Position numbers and translations under genes: made by a program. Under the pieces are notes generated by a model, which saw only the letters and a program-made list of their open reading frames with translations, searched no databases and was not told where the DNA came from. A stretch of DNA of 33,414 nucleotides from Theodoxus fluviatilis (Eukaryota; Mollusca; Gastropoda; Cycloneritida; Neritidae). The DNA lies in the NCBI GenBank assembly GCA_034096865.1, contig JAWQFJ010000518.1:15001-48414 (forward strand), read 5' to 3'. Of this stretch, positions 10,165-23,878 are shown piece by piece (the first letter of the stretch is position 1; each line of letters begins with the position of its first letter).

Positions 10165-10901
10165 TACTACTACTTCTACTGCTACTAGATTAGCAGAAGG
10201 CCTATTGAGGAGGTGAGCACACGAGCACTTGCCCTCCTGAACAGACCTCCGGTCAATGCTTCCATGAGAAACATTCACTTGGTTTATGGTTTATCCGTGT
10301 CACATCTGGTCTTTCAAGTTGCACCCATCAGCACAAAGTCAACAACAATGGCACAGGCCATGGCGACAGATATACCAATGCAAGACTGGCTCCAATAAAT
10401 AGAGCTCAGCAACAATATTCTTGAATTATCCGGGAATGATGCACAAATGAAATCTGTGTTGAAAGATTAATGTATCTCAAAAGATCTCAAAAAACAAAAT
10501 CCATTGCAATACTCATGAGATGACATTAAATTGATTTCCATGTATTCCTTGCCAAAATGTCACTGGCATCTTGTGAAGATATCAGCGCACCTGCTCAGAG
10601 ATACATGAATACACTAAACACACACACACGCATGCACACACACGCATCCATGCATGCACACACACACACACGCACACACACATGCACACAACACACAAAC
10701 ACATGTTATATTGGCTGCAACCTTGTGTCGTTAGCTTTGGTTTAAACGTCTACGACGGGCCAAAGCAAAAAGACAAAATAAAGTATTTACAAGAACTTCC
10801 CAACCCTTCAAACTTGTTTAGCACAAACACGGAAACACACAAACACACACACACACAAACAAAAAGGATATATACAAAACAAAAATTAGTTACAGACTGA
10901 C
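10165..10901. other. Intron segment with a CA microsatellite, left copy
   Basis: Unique intron sequence with CA/CATG-rich runs at about 10617-10702 and 10828-10862. The second run lies about 40 bp beyond the donor of the neighbouring exon. The same segment recurs at 17003-17740. Confidence 0.7.
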
Positions 10902-10990
10902 CAAGGCGGTTGGCGGGGTTGCGTTTGAAGAGGGCGCGCAGCAGACTCTGGGCTTCAGGAGTCAGGAATTGTGGCATGCCCAGCTTGGCC
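10902..10990 (-). CDS. RPS6KA: RSK exon AKLGMPQF, left copy (probable assembly duplicate)
   Basis: This 89-bp exon is identical in sequence to 17741-17829. It completes a split Lys and encodes [29 protein letters not shown] plus the first base of a Gly. The acceptor is GTGTGCAG and the donor is TTG|GTCAGT. It covers the helical C-lobe segment (subdomains X-XI; the Arg of NPANRL is the conserved late-domain Arg). It is intact. It is counted as a duplicate because the right copy is present in correct gene order. Confidence 0.8.
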
Positions 10991-11765
10991 CTGCACACAC
11001 ACAGGCATCACAGTGGATACATGTACAAAAGGAAAAACAAGAAAAAACTAAGTAATCTTACAAGACTTCAGAATATGCCCAGAAACCAAGGTTTACCTCA
11101 TCTTCATCTCACAGGATTCTTCATCAAAACAGCCCACTAGTTGGTATTGTGACCCATTTTGGAACAATTCAAATTTCATAAGATGTATTCTCATGACAAC
11201 TGCATTCACAAAATGTATTGCATTTTGCTTAGGATCGAACTACTTTCTTCCCAGAATTCAAAGCAACTAGAGAGCACTAAGACAGTGCCAACCTCCGCCA
11301 AGGCAACCGCAGCCGTAGAAGTATCGCAACACCTCTTCCGTGGCCTGTATAATTCAGGCAGCATGTTCTGCTAGCCAGTCCTGATGATGAAGCTGATCAT
11401 AGTGCCTGCTAGCGGTCTCTGAGTGGGAAATGGAAATGCCAGCTTGCAGCACATGCTGGCCTGCAGCCTAGGCAATAAATGTTTCTTTATGATAATAATT
11501 CCAAAACGAAATGACAGATGACTTCCTAATTTTAATCAACAGTTCCTTTGGTGAAACCCTGACCTTGGACCAAATTGCATCAGAATCCATTGCAAACTTT
11601 TGAAGTCATTTTGCCGAATATCAAACTAATGAATGAACCAACGAACTAACCGATAGAAAAAATAATGTAACCTCCTAGGCAGGGGTAATGAAGAGCCAGC
11701 AGCTGACAAACCCTCGCTCTCTCTGCAGCCAGGGGCAGTGCATGCAAAGTAAAGAAACTACGTAC
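10991..11765. other. Intron, left copy, nothing recognised
   Basis: Unique intron sequence repeated at 17830-18604 with only a few substitutions (for example GCAGCACATG versus GCAGTGCATG). No feature was found inside. Confidence 0.6.
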
Positions 11766-11836
11766 TTGAGAATCTGGGTCATGGTCTCCTTCCTGTTGGA
11801 CCCTTGGAAGGGCAGGGCCCCGGTCAGCATCTCAAA
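11766..11836 (-). CDS. RPS6KA: RSK exon FEMLTG, left copy (probable assembly duplicate)
   Basis: 71 bp, same sequence as 18605-18675: [23 protein letters not shown] plus two bases of Lys. The acceptor is TGGTTTCAG and the donor is CTCAA|GTACGT. The frame is intact. The acceptor is embedded in the 38-bp array that follows on the plus strand (11823-12147). Confidence 0.8.
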
Positions 11837-12147
11837 CTGAAACCAGAAACACCACACGTAGTCAGCAATCTCAAACTGAAACCAGAAACACCACATGTGG
11901 TCAGCATCTCAAACTGAAACAAAGAAACACCACACGTAGTCAGCCTCTCAAACTGAAACCAGAAACACCACATGTAGTCAGCATCTCAAACTGAAACCAG
12001 AAACACCACATGTAGTCAGCATCTCAAACTAAAACCAGAAACACCACATGTAGTCAGCCTCTCAAAACTGAAACCAGAAAACACCATACGTAGTCAGCAT
12101 CTCAAACTGAAACCAGAAACACCACACGTAGGTCAGCATCTCAATAT
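11823..12147. repeat. 38-bp array containing the FEMLTG acceptor, left (noisy) copy
   Basis: Counterpart of 18662-18966. Several units have single-base insertions or substitutions relative to the right copy (for example GTAGTCAGCAATCTC, ACCAGAAAACACC). Confidence 0.85.
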
Positions 12148-12352
12148 CTGTATCAAACTATTCACTCTCAATAATCAATGTAAACACAAGGCACCACTTT
12201 GCAGTCAACATGTATGTTCTCAAGTAACTGTAAAAACACCATAAGCACCCACGTGGACAACAGAAACAGCACAAGGCCAACGATCCAGGGGCTAGCCTTG
12301 CCCAGCCTCCGGTCAAAGGGCCGTCATGATGAGGACAAACGGCACAGCTCAC

Positions 12353-12535
12353 CATGAGGACACCGGTAGGACCACCAGTCGGCTGCAGTGCTGTGTCCTT
12401 GCGGTTGACCACCTCCGGCGCCATGTACTCCACCGTCCCGCAGAAGGAGTAGGTGCGCTTGTCCTCAAAGATACGGCTCCTTGCTCAGCCCCAAAGTCTG
12501 TCAGCTTGATGTGGCCCTCGCAGTCCAGCAGGATG
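12353..12535 (-). pseudogene. RPS6KA: RSK activation-loop exon, left copy with indels
   Basis: This copy aligns to 19183-19363 but is 183 rather than 181 bp, and the net difference hides several events. There is an extra G in CACCGGTAGG, a missing C in TGTGTCCTTGCGG, a rearranged ATACGGCTCC in place of ATGGCCTCC, and an extra C before AAAGTC. The reading frame is broken repeatedly inside one of the most conserved parts of a kinase, while the right copy is perfect. Sequencing or gap-filling error is therefore likelier than a real pseudogene. Confidence 0.85.
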
Positions 12536-12619
12536 CTGCCACACAGACAGGACAAAAATTCCGAGGAGGTGCTACTCTGTGCTACAGGCAGCAACACATT
12601 GGAATCAAGTTACGAAGAC

Positions 12620-12850
12620 AAGAAGTACTTGATCATGTAGAGAGGCAAGAGGAGGGGGAGATGTGGGTGTGGGGGGAGATGGGGTGTGGGGTGGAGAGGG
12701 GTAGGATGGACGACAGACAAGAAAGAGGGAGAAGAGGAGGAGGAGTGAAAAGGAAGAGGAAGGGTGGGGAGTGGAAAGAGAGAAAAGGAGGATAAAGAGC
12801 AAGAGGAGGTAGGAGCACAAGATGGAAAAGACAGAGAGAGCAGTAAGAGT
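12620..12850. repeat. Purine-rich (GGA/GAA) tract, left copy
   Basis: Low-complexity G/A sequence, also at 19466-19660. On the minus (gene) strand it is a C/T-rich tract upstream of the activation-loop exon acceptor. Confidence 0.85.
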
Positions 12851-13081
12851 TTACCGTGGAGCACATTCTGTACACTCAGGAGGAGTGAGGCAAGAGAACA
12901 GTAAAAAGGAAGGTAGAACTAGACAGAAGTGTAGGGGCAGGACAGGCACAGCACGGGGAAATGGCAAAGGTGTGAAGGGAGAGGACATATACCACAGGAG
13001 ACACAGCAGGAAAACAATTCAGAGAAAGTTCTACAAAACATGTCTCAACTTTTCCGTTCTCAATGTTGCATCACTCTTGTC

Positions 13082-13560
13082 ATAGGCACCAACATCCACG
13101 CTACGAAAGACATGAAGTTAGACATCCAAATCACGCTACAGAAAAATACATGAAGCTCAGACAGCCAACATCCACGCTACAGAAAATACATGAAGCTCAG
13201 ACAGCCACAAACCACAATACAGAAAATACATGAAGCTCAGACAGCAACATCCACGCTACAGAAAAAGACATGAAGCTCAGACAGCCAACATCCACGCTAC
13301 AGAAAATACATGAAGCTCAGACAGCCAACATCCACGCTACAGAAAATACATGAAGCTCAGACAGCCAACATCCACGCTACAGAAAATACATGAAGCTCAG
13401 ACAGCCACAGAGTCCATGCACCTACAGAAATACTAAAGCTCAGACAGCCAACATCACGGCTACAGAAAATACATGAAGCTCAGACAGCAAATCCCGCTAC
13501 AGAAATGCATGAAGCTCAGACAGCCAACATCCACGCTAAGAAAATGCATGAAGCTCAGAC
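13082..13560. repeat. 40-bp intronic minisatellite, left (noisy) copy
   Basis: Units of the type GCTACAGAAAATACATGAAG CTCAGACAGCCAACATCCAC with many indels. The clean counterpart is 19908-20390. Confidence 0.85.
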
Positions 13561-13584
13561 AGACCACTGAAATGCATGAACGAC

Positions 13585-13872
13585 AGACGACAGAAGGAGG
13601 AAGGCCTACTTTTCAGGGTTGAGGAGAGGAAGAGAAGGGAGACACCCACTTTTTGGTGCTGCGAGAGAAAGATGGAGGGAGACCTCACTTTTCGGCTTGA
13701 GGAGAGGAAAGAAGCAGAGAGACTTACTTTTCATGGCTTGCAGAGGAAAAAGAGAAGGATGAGACCTACTCTTCAGGCTTGAGGAGAGAAAGAAGGCCTA
13801 CTTTCAGCTTGAGGAGAGAAGAAGGAAGCCTACTTTCAGACTTGAGGAAAGAAAGAAGAGAAGGAGGCCTAC
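13585..13872. repeat. Donor-derived array of the MFTEEDVKF exon, left copy
   Basis: Noisy counterpart of 20410-20691: repeated CCTACTTTTC.GGCTTGAGGA segments with GA-rich spacers. Confidence 0.8.
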
Positions 13873-13976
13873 TTTTCGGCTTGAGGTCGCGGTAGATAAT
13901 GCCAAGGCTGTGGAGTGGTCCAGGGCAAGGGCCAGCTCTGCCAGGTAGAACTTGACGTCCTCCTCGTAAACATCAC
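13873..13976 (-). pseudogene. RPS6KA: RSK exon MFTEEDVKF, left copy lacking three single bases
   Basis: 104 bp against 107 bp in the right copy (20692-20798). Single bases are missing from GGGC, GAGATGG and CTCCGTAAA, so the frame shifts inside the catalytic-loop exon. Parts such as [17 protein letters not shown] are still readable. Interpreted as consensus error at a contig end. Confidence 0.85.
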
Positions 13977-15440
13977 CTGCACACAACACCCCACCTCAGT
14001 GTCACGTAGGGTCTAATCACATCTGATCCTGCATCAAAAACACTTTCTATTTCATCACCTGCACACATACCACCATCAGTGTCACGTAGGGTCTAAATCA
14101 CATGTTCGATCCCATGCATCAAAAACACTTTCTATTTCATCACCGTCAAACATCACCACCTCAGTGTCACGTAGATCACATCTGATCCCTGCATCAAAAA
14201 CACTTTCTATTTCATCACCTGCACAATCACACCACCTCAGTGTCACCATAGGGTCTAAATACACATCTGATCCCTGCATCAAAAACACTTTATATTTCAT
14301 CACCATGCACACAACACCACTCATATGTCACATAGGGTCTAAATCACATCTGATCCCTGCATCAAAAACACTTTCTATTTCATCACCTGCACACAAACCA
14401 CCACTCAGTGTCACGTAGGGTCTATATCACATCTGATCCCTGCATCAAAAACACTTTCTATTTCATCACCTGACACACATCACCACCTCAGTGATCACGT
14501 AGGGTCTAAATCACATCTGATCCTGCATCAAAAACAACTTTCTATTTCATCACTGCACACAACACCACCTGCAGTGTCACTTAGTGTCTAAATCACATCT
14601 GATCCCTGCATCAAAAACACTTTCTATTTCATCACCTGCACACAACACCACCTCAGTGTCACATAGGGTCTCAATCACATCTGATCCCTGCATCAAACAA
14701 CTTCTATTTCATCACCTGCACAACATCACCACCTCAGTGTCACATAGGGTCTAATCATCATCTGATCCCTGCCTTCAAAAACACTTTCTATTTCATCACC
14801 TGCACACAACACCACCTCAGTGTCACATAGGGTCTAAAATCACATCTGATCCCTGCATCCAAAAACTACTTTCTATTTCATCACCTGCACACAACACCAC
14901 CTCAGTGTCACATAGGGTCTAAATCACCATCCTGATCCCTGCATCAAAAACACTTTCTATTTCATCACCTGCACACACATACACCACCTACAGTGTTGAT
15001 ACGAGAGGCGTGCTAAAATCACGCATAACTCATTGATCCATGCATCAAAAAACACTTTCTATTTCATAACCCTGCACACACCCCATGCTCAAGTGGTCAC
15101 ATAGGGTCTAAATCACACTGATCCCTGCACATCACAAAAGACACTTTCTATTTACTACCACCCACACACAACACCCACTCAGTGTCTCCATATTGGGTCT
15201 ATATCAGAGACTGATTCCTGCGATCAGAAAAACACTTTCTATTTCATACTGCACCACAACACAACCTCAGTGTCACATACGGGTCTAATCACATCCGATG
15301 TCCCTAGCATCAAAAACAACTTCTATTTCATCACTTGAGAGCAGAAACGCCCGCCACAGTGTCACGAAGGGTCTAAATCACATCTGATCCCCAGACTGCA
15401 TCAAAAACACTTCTATTTCAACACCTGCAGAGCCAGTGGT
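13971..15440. repeat. 82-bp array at the MFTEEDVKF acceptor, left (very noisy) copy
   Basis: Same array as 20793-22185 but with indels in nearly every unit (for example CACATCTGATCC against CACTGATCC, and TATCAGAGACTGATTCC). It is about 78 bp longer in total. The noise density rises toward the gap. Confidence 0.88.
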
Positions 15441-15904
15441 CAAAACATATCCCCCAGGACAATTTCCTTCAAACAGTGTATTCATTTAAACCAAAAAAAG
15501 AAGATAGAAGCTCACTCATTCTATATGCTGAGTGCAGATCAAACACGCAGCACCCAAGCAAAATTAACTATGCCCCTCTCTTTCCTTTTACTCGAATTTC
15601 ACATGCAATGAAGAATACAGTGGACTGATTCATAAACTCTTGCACAGGCATGACTCCAACAGGGTGGCTTGCTCCCAACAGTAGAGGACAACCACCAACA
15701 AACTAACAACTAAAAAAGAGGAAAGCTGTATTTAGACACTTCGCAAGGACATATCCTCCCATGGAATCTCCCTTGGCAACCAAGGACCTCCAGTACGACA
15801 CCAGCTGTATCACAGTAGCGGACCACAAACTCCCAATCATCTCTACTTTGGAGAGACGTGTGAACCGATCCCTCCAATCACCTACTACTTTGGAGAGACG
15901 TGAA

Positions 15905-15914
15905 NNNNNNNNNN
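15905..15914. other. Ten-N scaffold gap
   Basis: Exactly ten Ns separate the end of the noisy left copy from a sequence that restarts eight bases inside the Tigger/pogo element already seen at 9069. The fixed size marks a gap of arbitrary length. Confidence 0.99.
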
Positions 15915-17002
15915 CCTGCGAATAGCGAACCTCTAAATAGCACCACACCTCGCTATTGCACTAGGTCACGGCCGGCACGGATTGATTTCTTAAGAAAATT
16001 ACCTCTGAATAGCACCAAACCTCGCAATTGCGATTAGCGATACCCCTCTTCCGGTCCCAACCGCGGTTTTTACCTGCAAATAGCACCACTTTGACTCAAT
16101 AAAAGTGACATCTGATCTTTCTTTCATAGCGATTTGAACAAAATCCTCATCGTCCTGCTGCGACGCCATTGCAATTTAGCGTTGAAATCGCCCGCTTGCC
16201 ACATGTGTAAACAAAGTCTGGCAGTGCCTTATCCTCTTCAAATTCAGAGACACAGACGATCTACAATGTTCCTCACTATCTTATAAGAGAACTAGACTAC
16301 CTCGCCTGCTTAAGAGCCCCTCACAACACACACAAGAAATTAATATGAACATTTTACAGTGGCAAAATGGCTACAGCAAAGAGAAAAGCGCTCACACTGG
16401 AACAGCGGATGGAGGTGTTGAAGAAATTAGACAGTGGTATGACATTGAAGGATGTGGCCAAACACTATGGTGTCGGAATGACCCAAATCCAATCGGTCAA
16501 GAGGAAACGAGAGGAGGTGAAACAGTTATGGGAAGATGGTGGCCGAGGAAGCTCTGGAACAGGTGAAGAAGCTCATCACCTTTGCCACTGTGAAGGGGGA
16601 CAATGGTGTGGTGGAACAAGCCATGAAACTGAAGAGTTCTGTGGAAGATATCCGTATCAAGGAAAAATCCAAAGCCACCCAGAAGACCATCAGTGACTTT
16701 TTCTTACCCATCTAATGCAGATCTCCATAGTCTTTTTGCCAAACTATTTGTAACTTCACTGAAGTGTGTATAAAATAAAATAATGAATGATTTTAACAAT
16801 TGTTCTGTGTCCCTTTCTATTTATTTTCTCATTTCTTCTTCTATACATGTACATGTACTACATGTATCCACATTTTCATGTGAGTGCTTCGAAATGTGTC
16901 CTTGACCATGAGAATTGTTGAACCTCCAAAAAGCACCATACCTCGGAATAGCACCACTTTTTGTTTGGTCCCTAGGGGTGGTGCTATTCGCAGGTTCTAC
17001 TG
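15915..17002 (+). mobile_element. Tigger/pogo-type element, right copy, cut by the gap at its left end
   Basis: Corresponds to 9077-10164. The first eight bases of the left inverted repeat and the left TA fall in the gap. The right end (...GGTTCTACTG followed by TA) is present. Most likely the same physical insertion as the left copy. Confidence 0.88.
16367..16715 (+). pseudogene. Tigger transposase remnant, right copy
   Basis: Same sequence as 9529-9877, including the +1 shift after the KQLWEDGG segment and the DFFLPI tail ending at TAA 16713-16715. Identity of a defective gene across both copies supports one insertion seen twice. Confidence 0.85.
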
Positions 17003-17740
17003 TACTACTACTTCTACTGCTACTAGATTAGCAGAAGGCCTATTGAGGAGGTGAGCACACGAGCACTTGCCCTCCTGAACAGACCTCCGGTCAATGCTTC
17101 CATGAGAAACATTCACTTGGTTTATGGTTTATCCGTGTCACATCTGGTCTTTCAAGTTGCACCCATCAGCACAAAGTCAACAACAATGGCACAGGCCATG
17201 GCGACAGATATACCAATGCAAGACTGGCTCCAATAAATAGAGCTCAGCAACAATATTCTTGAATTATCCGGGAATGATGCACAAATGAAATCTGTGTTGA
17301 AAGATTAATGTATCTCAAAAGATCTCAAAAAACAAAATCCATTGCAATACTCATGAGATGACATTAAATTGATTTCCATGTATTCCTTGCCAAAATGTCA
17401 CTGGCATCTTGTGAAGATATCAGCGCACCTGCTCAGAGATACATGAATACACTAAACACACACACACGCATGCACACACACGCATCCATGCATGCACACA
17501 CACACACACGCACACACACATGCACACAACACACAAACACATGTTATATTGGCTGCAACCTTGTGTCGTTAGCTTTGGTTTAAACGTCTACGACGGGCCA
17601 AAGCAAAAAGACAAAATAAAGTATTTACAAGAACTTCCCAACCCTTCAAACTTGTTTAGCACAAACACGGAAACACACAAACACACACACACACAAACAA
17701 AAAGGACTATATACAAAACAAAAATTAGTTACAGACTGAC
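17003..17740. other. Intron segment with CA microsatellites, right copy
   Basis: Counterpart of 10165-10901. CA-rich runs at about 17455-17540 and 17666-17700. No other feature. Confidence 0.7.
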
Positions 17741-17829
17741 CAAGGCGGTTGGCGGGGTTGCGTTTGAAGAGGGCGCGCAGCAGACTCTGGGCTTCAGGAG
17801 TCAGGAATTGTGGCATGCCCAGCTTGGCC
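17741..17829 (-). CDS. RPS6KA: RSK exon: late C-lobe of the N-terminal kinase domain
   Basis: 89 bp, entering in phase 2 (completing Lys 239) and leaving in phase 1 (first base of Gly 269). Encodes [29 protein letters not shown], residues 240-268. The late C-lobe of AGC kinases ends in a conserved L(F/L).R(N/D)P..RLG, which is seen here. The acceptor is TGTGTGCAG|GGCC and the donor is TTG|GTCAGT. The next exon on the gene should be 8699-8866, which supplies GA to finish the Gly codon. In the assembly as given, the duplicated block intervenes. Confidence 0.96.
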
Positions 17830-18604
17830 CTGCACACACACAGGCATCACAGTGGATACATGTACAAAAGGAAAAACAAGAAAAAACTAAGTAATCTTAC
17901 AAGACTTCAGAATATGCCCAGAAACCAAGGTTTACCTCATCTTCATCTCACAGGATTCTTCATCAAAACAGCCCACTAGTTGGTATTGTGACCCATTTTG
18001 GAACAATTCAAATTTCATAAGATGTATTCTCATGACAACTGCATTCACAAAATGTATTGCATTTTGCTTAGGATCGAACTACTTTCTTCCCAGAATTCAA
18101 AGCAACTAGAGAGCACTAAGACAGTGCCAACCTCCGCCAAGGCAACCGCAGCCGTAGAAGTATCGCAACACCTCTTCCGTGGCCTGTATAATTCAGGCAG
18201 CATGTTCTGCTAGCCAGTCCTGATGATGAAGCTGATCATAGTGCCTGCTAGCGGTCTCTGAGTGGGAAATGGAAATGCCAGCTTGCAGTGCATGCTGGCC
18301 TGCAGCCTAGGCAATAAATGTTTCTTTATGATTGTAATTCCAAAACGAAATGACAGATGACTTCCTAATTTTAATCAACAGTTCCTTTGGTGAAACCCTG
18401 ACCTTGGACCAAATTGCATCAGAATCCATTGCAAACTTTTGAAGTCATTTTGCCGAATATCAAACTAATGAATGAACCAACGAACTAACCGATAGAAAAA
18501 ATAATGTAACCTCCTAGGCAGGGGTAATGAAGAGCCAGCAGCTGACAAACCCTCGCTCTCTCTGCAGCCAGGGGCAGTGCATGCAAAGTAAAGAAACTAC
18601 GTAC
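17830..18604. other. Intron, right copy, nothing recognised
   Basis: Unique intron sequence between two short exons. Matches 10991-11765. Confidence 0.6.
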
Positions 18605-18675
18605 TTGAGAATCTGGGTCATGGTCTCCTTCCTGTTGGACCCTTGGAAGGGCAGGGCCCCGGTCAGCATCTCAAA
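18605..18675 (-). CDS. RPS6KA: RSK exon: FEMLTG / KETMTQIL segment
   Basis: 71 bp, phase 0 in and phase 2 out. Reads [23 protein letters not shown] (residues 216-238) plus AA of Lys 239. FEML.G..PF is the helix F/G region of AGC kinases, and the P-F-Q-G sequence is typical of RSK/S6K. The acceptor TGGTTTCAG|TTTGAG is the first of a run of tandem copies of itself (see 18662-18966). The donor is AA|GTACGT. The exon joins in frame to the preceding exon, which ends in GVLM. Confidence 0.96.
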
Positions 18676-18966
18676 CTGAAACCAGAAACACCACACGTAG
18701 TCAGCATCTCAAACTGAAACCAGAAACACCACATGTGGTCAGCATCTCAAACTGAAACCAGAAACACCACACGTAGTCAGCCTCTCAAACTGAAACCAGA
18801 AACACCACATGTAGTCAGCATCTCAAACTGAAACCAGAAACACCACATGTAGTCAGCATCTCAAACTAAAACCAGAAACACCACATGTAGTCAGCCTCTC
18901 AAACTGAAACCAGAAACACCATACGTAGTCAGCATCTCAAACTGAAACCAGAAACACCACACGTAG
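18662..18966 (-). repeat. 38-bp minisatellite, 8 units, each with the FEMLTG-exon acceptor
   Basis: On the gene strand each unit reads TACGTGTGGTGTTTCTGGTTTCAG, split here as TACGTGTGGTG + TTTCTGGTTTCAG, then TTTGAGATGCTGAC. It therefore holds a pyrimidine tract, CAG and 14 nt of exon. The unit nearest the exon (18662-18699) contains the true acceptor. Seven more copies lie upstream in the intron with few changes (CACGTA/CATGTA, CATCTC/CCTCTC, one ACTAAAACC). A splice to the nearest decoy would read FEML and then hit TGA within 17 codons. Confidence 0.95.
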
Positions 18967-19182
18967 TCAGCATCTCAAATATCTGTATCAAACTATTCAC
19001 TCTCAATAATCAATGTAACACAAGGCACCACTTGCAGTCAACATGTATGTCTCAAAGTAACTGTAAAAACACCCATAAGCACCCACAGTGACAACAGAAA
19101 CAGCCAAAGGCACGATCCAGGGGCTAGCCTTGCCCAGCCTCCGGTCAAAGGGCCGTCATGATGAGGACAAACGGCCACTCAC
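18967..19182. other. Short intron remainder
   Basis: Unique sequence between the 38-bp array and the donor of the activation-loop exon (ATG|GTGAGT). Nothing else was seen. Confidence 0.5.
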
Positions 19183-19363
19183 CATGAGGACACCGTAGGA
19201 CCACCAGTCGGCTGCAGTGCTGTGTCCCTTGCGGTTGACCACCTCCGGCGCCATGTACTCCACCGTCCCGCAGAAGGAGTAGGTGCGCTTGTCCTCAAAG
19301 ATGGCCTCCTTGCTCAGCCCAAAGTCTGTCAGCTTGATGTGGCCCTCGCAGTCCAGCAGGATG
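19183..19363 (-). CDS. RPS6KA: RSK exon: DFG, activation loop and APE of the N-terminal kinase
   Basis: This 181-bp exon enters in phase 2 (C completes Asn 155 of KPEN) and ends in phase 0 at ATG|GTGAGT. It reads [20 protein letters not shown], then [20 protein letters not shown] and [20 protein letters not shown] (residues 156-215). The DFG Asp is residue 168. SFCGT contains the activation-loop Ser (residue 184) that PDK1 phosphorylates in RSK and S6K relatives. MAPE is the APE motif, and DWWSYGVL carries the helix F Asp. All catalytic signatures expected for an active AGC kinase are present. The roles are known from the family and the residues are read directly. Confidence 0.97.
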
Positions 19364-19465
19364 CTGCCACACAGACAGGACAAAAATTCCGAGGAGGTGC
19401 TACTCTGTGCTACAGGCAGCACACATTGGAATCAAGTACGAAGACAAGAAGTACTTGATCATGTA

Positions 19466-19660
19466 GAAGCAAGAGGAGGGGGAGATGTGGTGTGGGGGGA
19501 GATGGGGTGTGGGTGGAGAGGGGTAGGAGGAGACAGACAAGAAAGAGGGAGAAGAGGAGGAGGAGGAAAAGGAAGAGGAAGGGTGGGGAGTGGGAAAGAG
19601 AGAAAAGGAGGATAAAGAGCAAGAGGAGGAGGAGCACAAGATGGAAAAAGCAGAGAGAGC
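19466..19660. repeat. Purine-rich (GGA/GAAA) tract, right copy
   Basis: Low-complexity G/A tract, C/T-rich on the gene strand, 100-300 nt upstream of the acceptor at 19364. The long Ser/Leu/Pro-rich minus-strand frames here are composition artefacts. Confidence 0.9.
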
Positions 19661-19907
19661 AGTAAGAGTTTACCGTGGAGCACATTCTGTACACTCAGGA
19701 GGAGTAGGCAAGAGAACAGTAAAAGGAAGGTAGAACTAGACAGAAGTGTAGGGGCAGGACAGACAGCACGGGGAATGGCAAAGGTGTGAAGGGAGAGGAG
19801 CATATACCACAGGAGCAACAGCAGGAAAAACAATTCAGAGAAAGTTCTACAAACATGTCTCAACTTTTCCGTCTTCAATGTTGACATCACTCTTGGTCAT
19901 AGAGCAG
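19661..19907. other. Intron segment, nothing recognised
   Basis: A-rich unique sequence between the purine tract and the 40-bp array. Confidence 0.5.
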
Positions 19908-20390
19908 CCAACATCCACGCTACAGAAAATACATGAAGTTCAGACAGCCAACATCCACGCTACAGAAAATACATGAAGCTCAGACAGCCAACATCCACGC
20001 TACAGAAAATACATGAAGCTCAGACAGCCAACATCCACGCTACAGAAAATACATGAAGCTCAGACAGCCAACATCCACGCTACAGAAAATACATGAAGCT
20101 CAGACAGCCAACATCCACGCTACAGAAAATACATGAAGCTCAGACAGCCAACATCCACGCTACAGAAAATACATGAAGCTCAGACAGCCAACATCCACGC
20201 TACAGAAAATACATGAAGCTCAGACAGCCAACATCCACGCTACAGAAATACATAAAGCTCAGACAGCCAACATCCACGCTACAGAAAATACATGAAGCTC
20301 AGACAGCCAACATCCACGCTACAGAAAATGCATGAAGCTCAGACAGCCAACATCCACGCTACAGAAAATGCATGAAGCTCAGACAGCCAC
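19908..20390. repeat. 40-bp intronic minisatellite, 12 units
   Basis: The unit is GCTACAGAAAATACATGAAG CTCAGACAGCCAACATCCAC. The units are almost identical, with one short unit near 20247 and GCATGAAG in the last ones. I found no convincing exon-derived sequence in it, unlike its neighbour array at 20410. The gene-strand TTTTCTGTAG|C is only acceptor-like. Confidence 0.95.
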
Positions 20391-20409
20391 TGAACTCATG
20401 GAAGGAGAG

Positions 20410-22185
<1,776 letters not shown>

Positions 22186-22585
22186 GCAGCAGTGTCAAAC
22201 ATATCCCCCAGACAATTTCCTTCAAACAGTGGTATTCATTTTAAACCAAAAAAAGAAGATAGAAGCTCACTCATTCTATTATTTCTGAGTGCAGTCAACA
22301 CAGCAGCACCTCAAGCAAATTCACTATGCCCCCTCTTTCCTTTACTAGAATTTCCATGCAATGAAGATATACAGTGACTGATTCATAAACTCTTGCACAG
22401 GACTGACTCACCAACAGGGTGGCTTGCTCCCAACAGTCAGAGGACAACCACCAACAAAACAACAACAAAAAAGAGAAAGCTGTATTTAGACACTTCTGCA
22501 AGGAATATCCTCCCTGGAATCTCCCTTGGCAACCAAGGACCCCAGTACGATCACCAGCTGCTATCAGTAGCTGACCCACAACTCC
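22186..22585. other. Intron between two splice-site-derived arrays
   Basis: About 400 bp of unique sequence. The noisy copy is 15441-15835. No exon or element was recognised. Confidence 0.55.
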
Positions 22586-22593
22586 CAATCACC

Positions 22594-23512
<919 letters not shown>

Positions 23513-23522
23513 GCGGTGTGTG

Positions 23523-23553
<31 letters not shown>

Positions 23554-23780
23554 TTATGTGTGTGTGTTTATGTGTGTGTGTTTATGTGTGTTTATGTGTG
23601 TGTGTGTGTGTTTATGTGTGTGTGTGTGTGTGTGTTTATGTGTGTGTGTTTATGTGTGTGTGTGTTTATGTGTGTGTGTGTGTCTATGTGTGTGTGTGTG
23701 TGTATGTGTGTGTTTATGTGTGTGTGTTTATGTGTGTGTGTTTATGTGTGTGTGAGTGTGTGTGTATGTGTGTGTGTTTA

Positions 23781-23839
<59 letters not shown>

Positions 23840-23878
23840 GTGTGTGCGTGTGTGTGTGTGTGTTCATGTGTGCATGTG
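23513..23878. repeat. GT microsatellite with TGTTTA variants
   Basis: About 365 bp of (GT)n regularly interrupted by TTTATG, which gives a loose higher-order period. Cys/Val-rich frames over it are artefacts. Confidence 0.97.

Larger units (their letters stand above)
9077..15904. repeat. Left copy of a ~6.8-kb duplicated block (probable unmerged contig end)
   Basis: The sequence from 9077 to 15904 repeats as 15915-22658 in the same orientation (offset 6838-6839 in the first part). The copies are almost identical up to about 12050, with rare differences such as one base near 10868/17707. Beyond that, the left copy carries frequent 1-4 nt insertions and deletions, even inside kinase exons, and is about 84 bp longer overall. 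It ends abruptly at ten Ns in the middle of a 43-bp repeat unit. The pattern is that of a poorly polished contig end. Confidence 0.93.

Noticed and set aside
19908..20390. 40-bp array as a fifth splice-site-derived array
   Set aside because: The gene-strand TTTTCTGTAGC looks like an acceptor, but no neighbouring exon shares the following sequence, so exon origin cannot be supported.
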